Of a DNA stretch of 64,000 nucleotides, positions 63,152 through 64,000 are shown piece after piece; the stretch's first letter is position 1; every line of letters begins with the position of its first letter. The DNA is taken from positions 2,418,001 through 2,482,000 of the forward strand of contig NZ_LT900217.1 of NCBI RefSeq assembly GCF_900199375.1, in the 5' to 3' direction. The position numbers and the translations under genes are program-made. The notes below the pieces were generated by a model. It was not told where the DNA came from, searched no databases, and saw only the letters and a program-made list of their open reading frames with translations. This DNA comes from Gordonibacter urolithinfaciens (lineage in GTDB: Bacteria > Actinomycetota > Coriobacteriia > Coriobacteriales > Eggerthellaceae).

Positions 63152-64000
63152 ATGGCGTTCGAAGGCGTGCGCTTCGCGAGCCTGGAATGGCGAAACCTCG
63201 CGGCCTCGAAGGTGATGTGGGTGGTGATCGCGGCCATCGCGGTGATCCCGCTCCTCTACGGCGGGCTGTACCTGGCCGCGTTCCAGGACCCCTACGGACG
63301 CCTGTCCTCGCTGCCCGTGGCGGTGGCGAACGAGGACGCGGGGGCCGTGATCGCGGCCGAGCAGCGCAACCTCGGCGACGAGGTGGTCGACGAGCTCAAG
63401 CGCACCGACAACGGCCTGGGCTGGCACTTCGTGTCAGCCGACGAGGCCCGGGCGGGCCTTGCGGACGGCACCTACTTCATGGCGTGCATCATCCCCTCGG
63501 ACTTCTCCGCCTCCGTGGCCTCGGTGGACGGCGACGCGCCGCGCCGGGCCCAGCTGAAGGTGGAGTACAACGAGAGCGAGAACATGCTGGCGTCCCAGAT
63601 AGGCCAGACGGTGTGGCGGCAGGTGCGCACGCGCGTGAGCGACATGGTGGCCGAGCAGTACTGGACGACGGTGCTCGGCCGCGTGGCCGATTCGGGCAGG
63701 CAGATCGGCGCTGCCGCGGCGGGAGCGCGCGACCTGGAGGGCGGCCTGTCCGCCGCGCAGGACGGCACCCGCTCGATCGCGACGAACCTGGGCACGCTCA
63801 AGAACGGTGCCGTCGAGCTCGACGCGGGGCTCGGTACCCTGGCAGGCGGCGCGGTCGCGCTCGACGCGGGGCTCGGCACGTTGGTGGGAGGCACAGGCGC
63901 GCTCGAGGCAGGGGCGGGCTCGCTCGCGTCGGGCGCGAGCCGGGTGTCGGACGGCGCGTCGGAGCTGCGGGACGAGGGAGGCGCGCCGCTGGCCGCCGGC
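63152..64000 (+). CDS. YhgE/Pip-type membrane protein (3' end cut by window)
   Basis: At least 283 residues, open to the last base. One N-terminal helix (VMWVVIAAIAVIPLLYGGLYL) is followed by the YhgE/Pip extracellular domain (LPVAVANEDAGAVI, ADGTYFMACIIPSDFSASVASV, YNESENMLASQIGQ) and the start of a Gly/Ala repeat region (LDAGLGTLAGG, LDAGLGTLVGG). Full-length members end in an ABC-2-type six-helix domain. They are linked to phage infection or type VII-like secretion in some Gram-positives. ATG follows GGAGTGAC. Confidence 0.85.
   Translation, partial: MAFEGVRFASLEWRNLAASKVMWVVIAAIAVIPLLYGGLYLAAFQDPYGRLSSLPVAVANEDAGAVIAAEQRNLGDEVVDELKRTDNGLGWHFVSADEARAGLADGTYFMACIIPSDFSASVASVDGDAPRRAQLKVEYNESENMLASQIGQTVWRQVRTRVSDMVAEQYWTTVLGRVADSGRQIGAAAAGARDLEGGLSAAQDGTRSIATNLGTLKNGAVELDAGLGTLAGGAVALDAGLGTLVGGTGALEAGAGSLASGASRVSDGASELRDEGGAPLAAG

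Overview
The window is high-GC, densely packed, and rich in molybdopterin oxidoreductases, ferredoxins, MFS carriers and a LuxR regulator with a membrane-embedded N-terminal half. That combination suggests a gut Eggerthellaceae-type bacterium (Coriobacteriia; Eggerthella or Gordonibacter relatives). This is inferred from gene style only: there is no rRNA or other marker gene here.

Layout. (1) 2-11228: rpoN, then a locus with two sigma-54 type -24/-12 promoters. One precedes two tandem MFS genes; the other precedes a 60-aa protein, a DMSO-reductase-family enzyme, a small ferredoxin and two zinc-ribbon proteins. A convergent sigma-54 activator (GAF, AAA+, Fis HTH) closes the locus. A repeated motif, TTCTCAWWWTG, lies upstream of both promoters and of the activator gene, so this looks like a self-contained sigma-54 regulon. 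(2) 11410-19241: an unusual operon of a cytoplasmic BspA-type LRR protein, a VWA/metallopeptidase-like protein, a MoxR-like AAA+ ATPase, a trigger-factor-like chaperone and a methyltransferase, followed by an unknown gene. (3) 19375-22047: a HicAB toxin-antitoxin pair and a sortase-anchored SpaA-type surface protein.

(4) 22818-34576: a membrane oxidoreductase (MopB catalytic subunit with an odd repeat-bearing C-terminus, four-cluster Fe-S subunit, NrfD anchor), a CCG-domain protein and a second MopB enzyme. These are followed by a glycosyltransferase, an MJ0619/Tes-like radical SAM protein, a ferredoxin-DUF169 fusion and a GNAT. (5) 34713-44196: a PadR regulator, a small unknown gene, a second MopB plus small ferredoxin pair, a pyrogallol-phloroglucinol transhydroxylase (both subunits near the Pelobacter lengths), a zinc-ribbon protein and a divergent LuxR regulator. 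(6) 44372-58234: DASS and MFS transporters, a LysR regulator, and a nine-gene operon related to the carnitine cai/fix system (acyl-CoA reductase, FixABCX, CoA-transferase, CoA ligase) with an added hotdog protein and a CrtI-like flavoprotein. One exact 17-bp motif occurs in both promoter regions of this block, tying the transporters to the operon. (7) 58305-64000: ABC-2 exporter genes, a LytTR regulator with an ABC-ATPase-like N-terminus, a VOC protein, and an ABC-like ATPase with a YhgE/Pip membrane protein that runs off the window.

Taken together, this is an accessory anaerobic respiration and aromatic/organic-acid metabolism region. Several redox enzymes are each paired with their own transporter, electron carrier and regulator.
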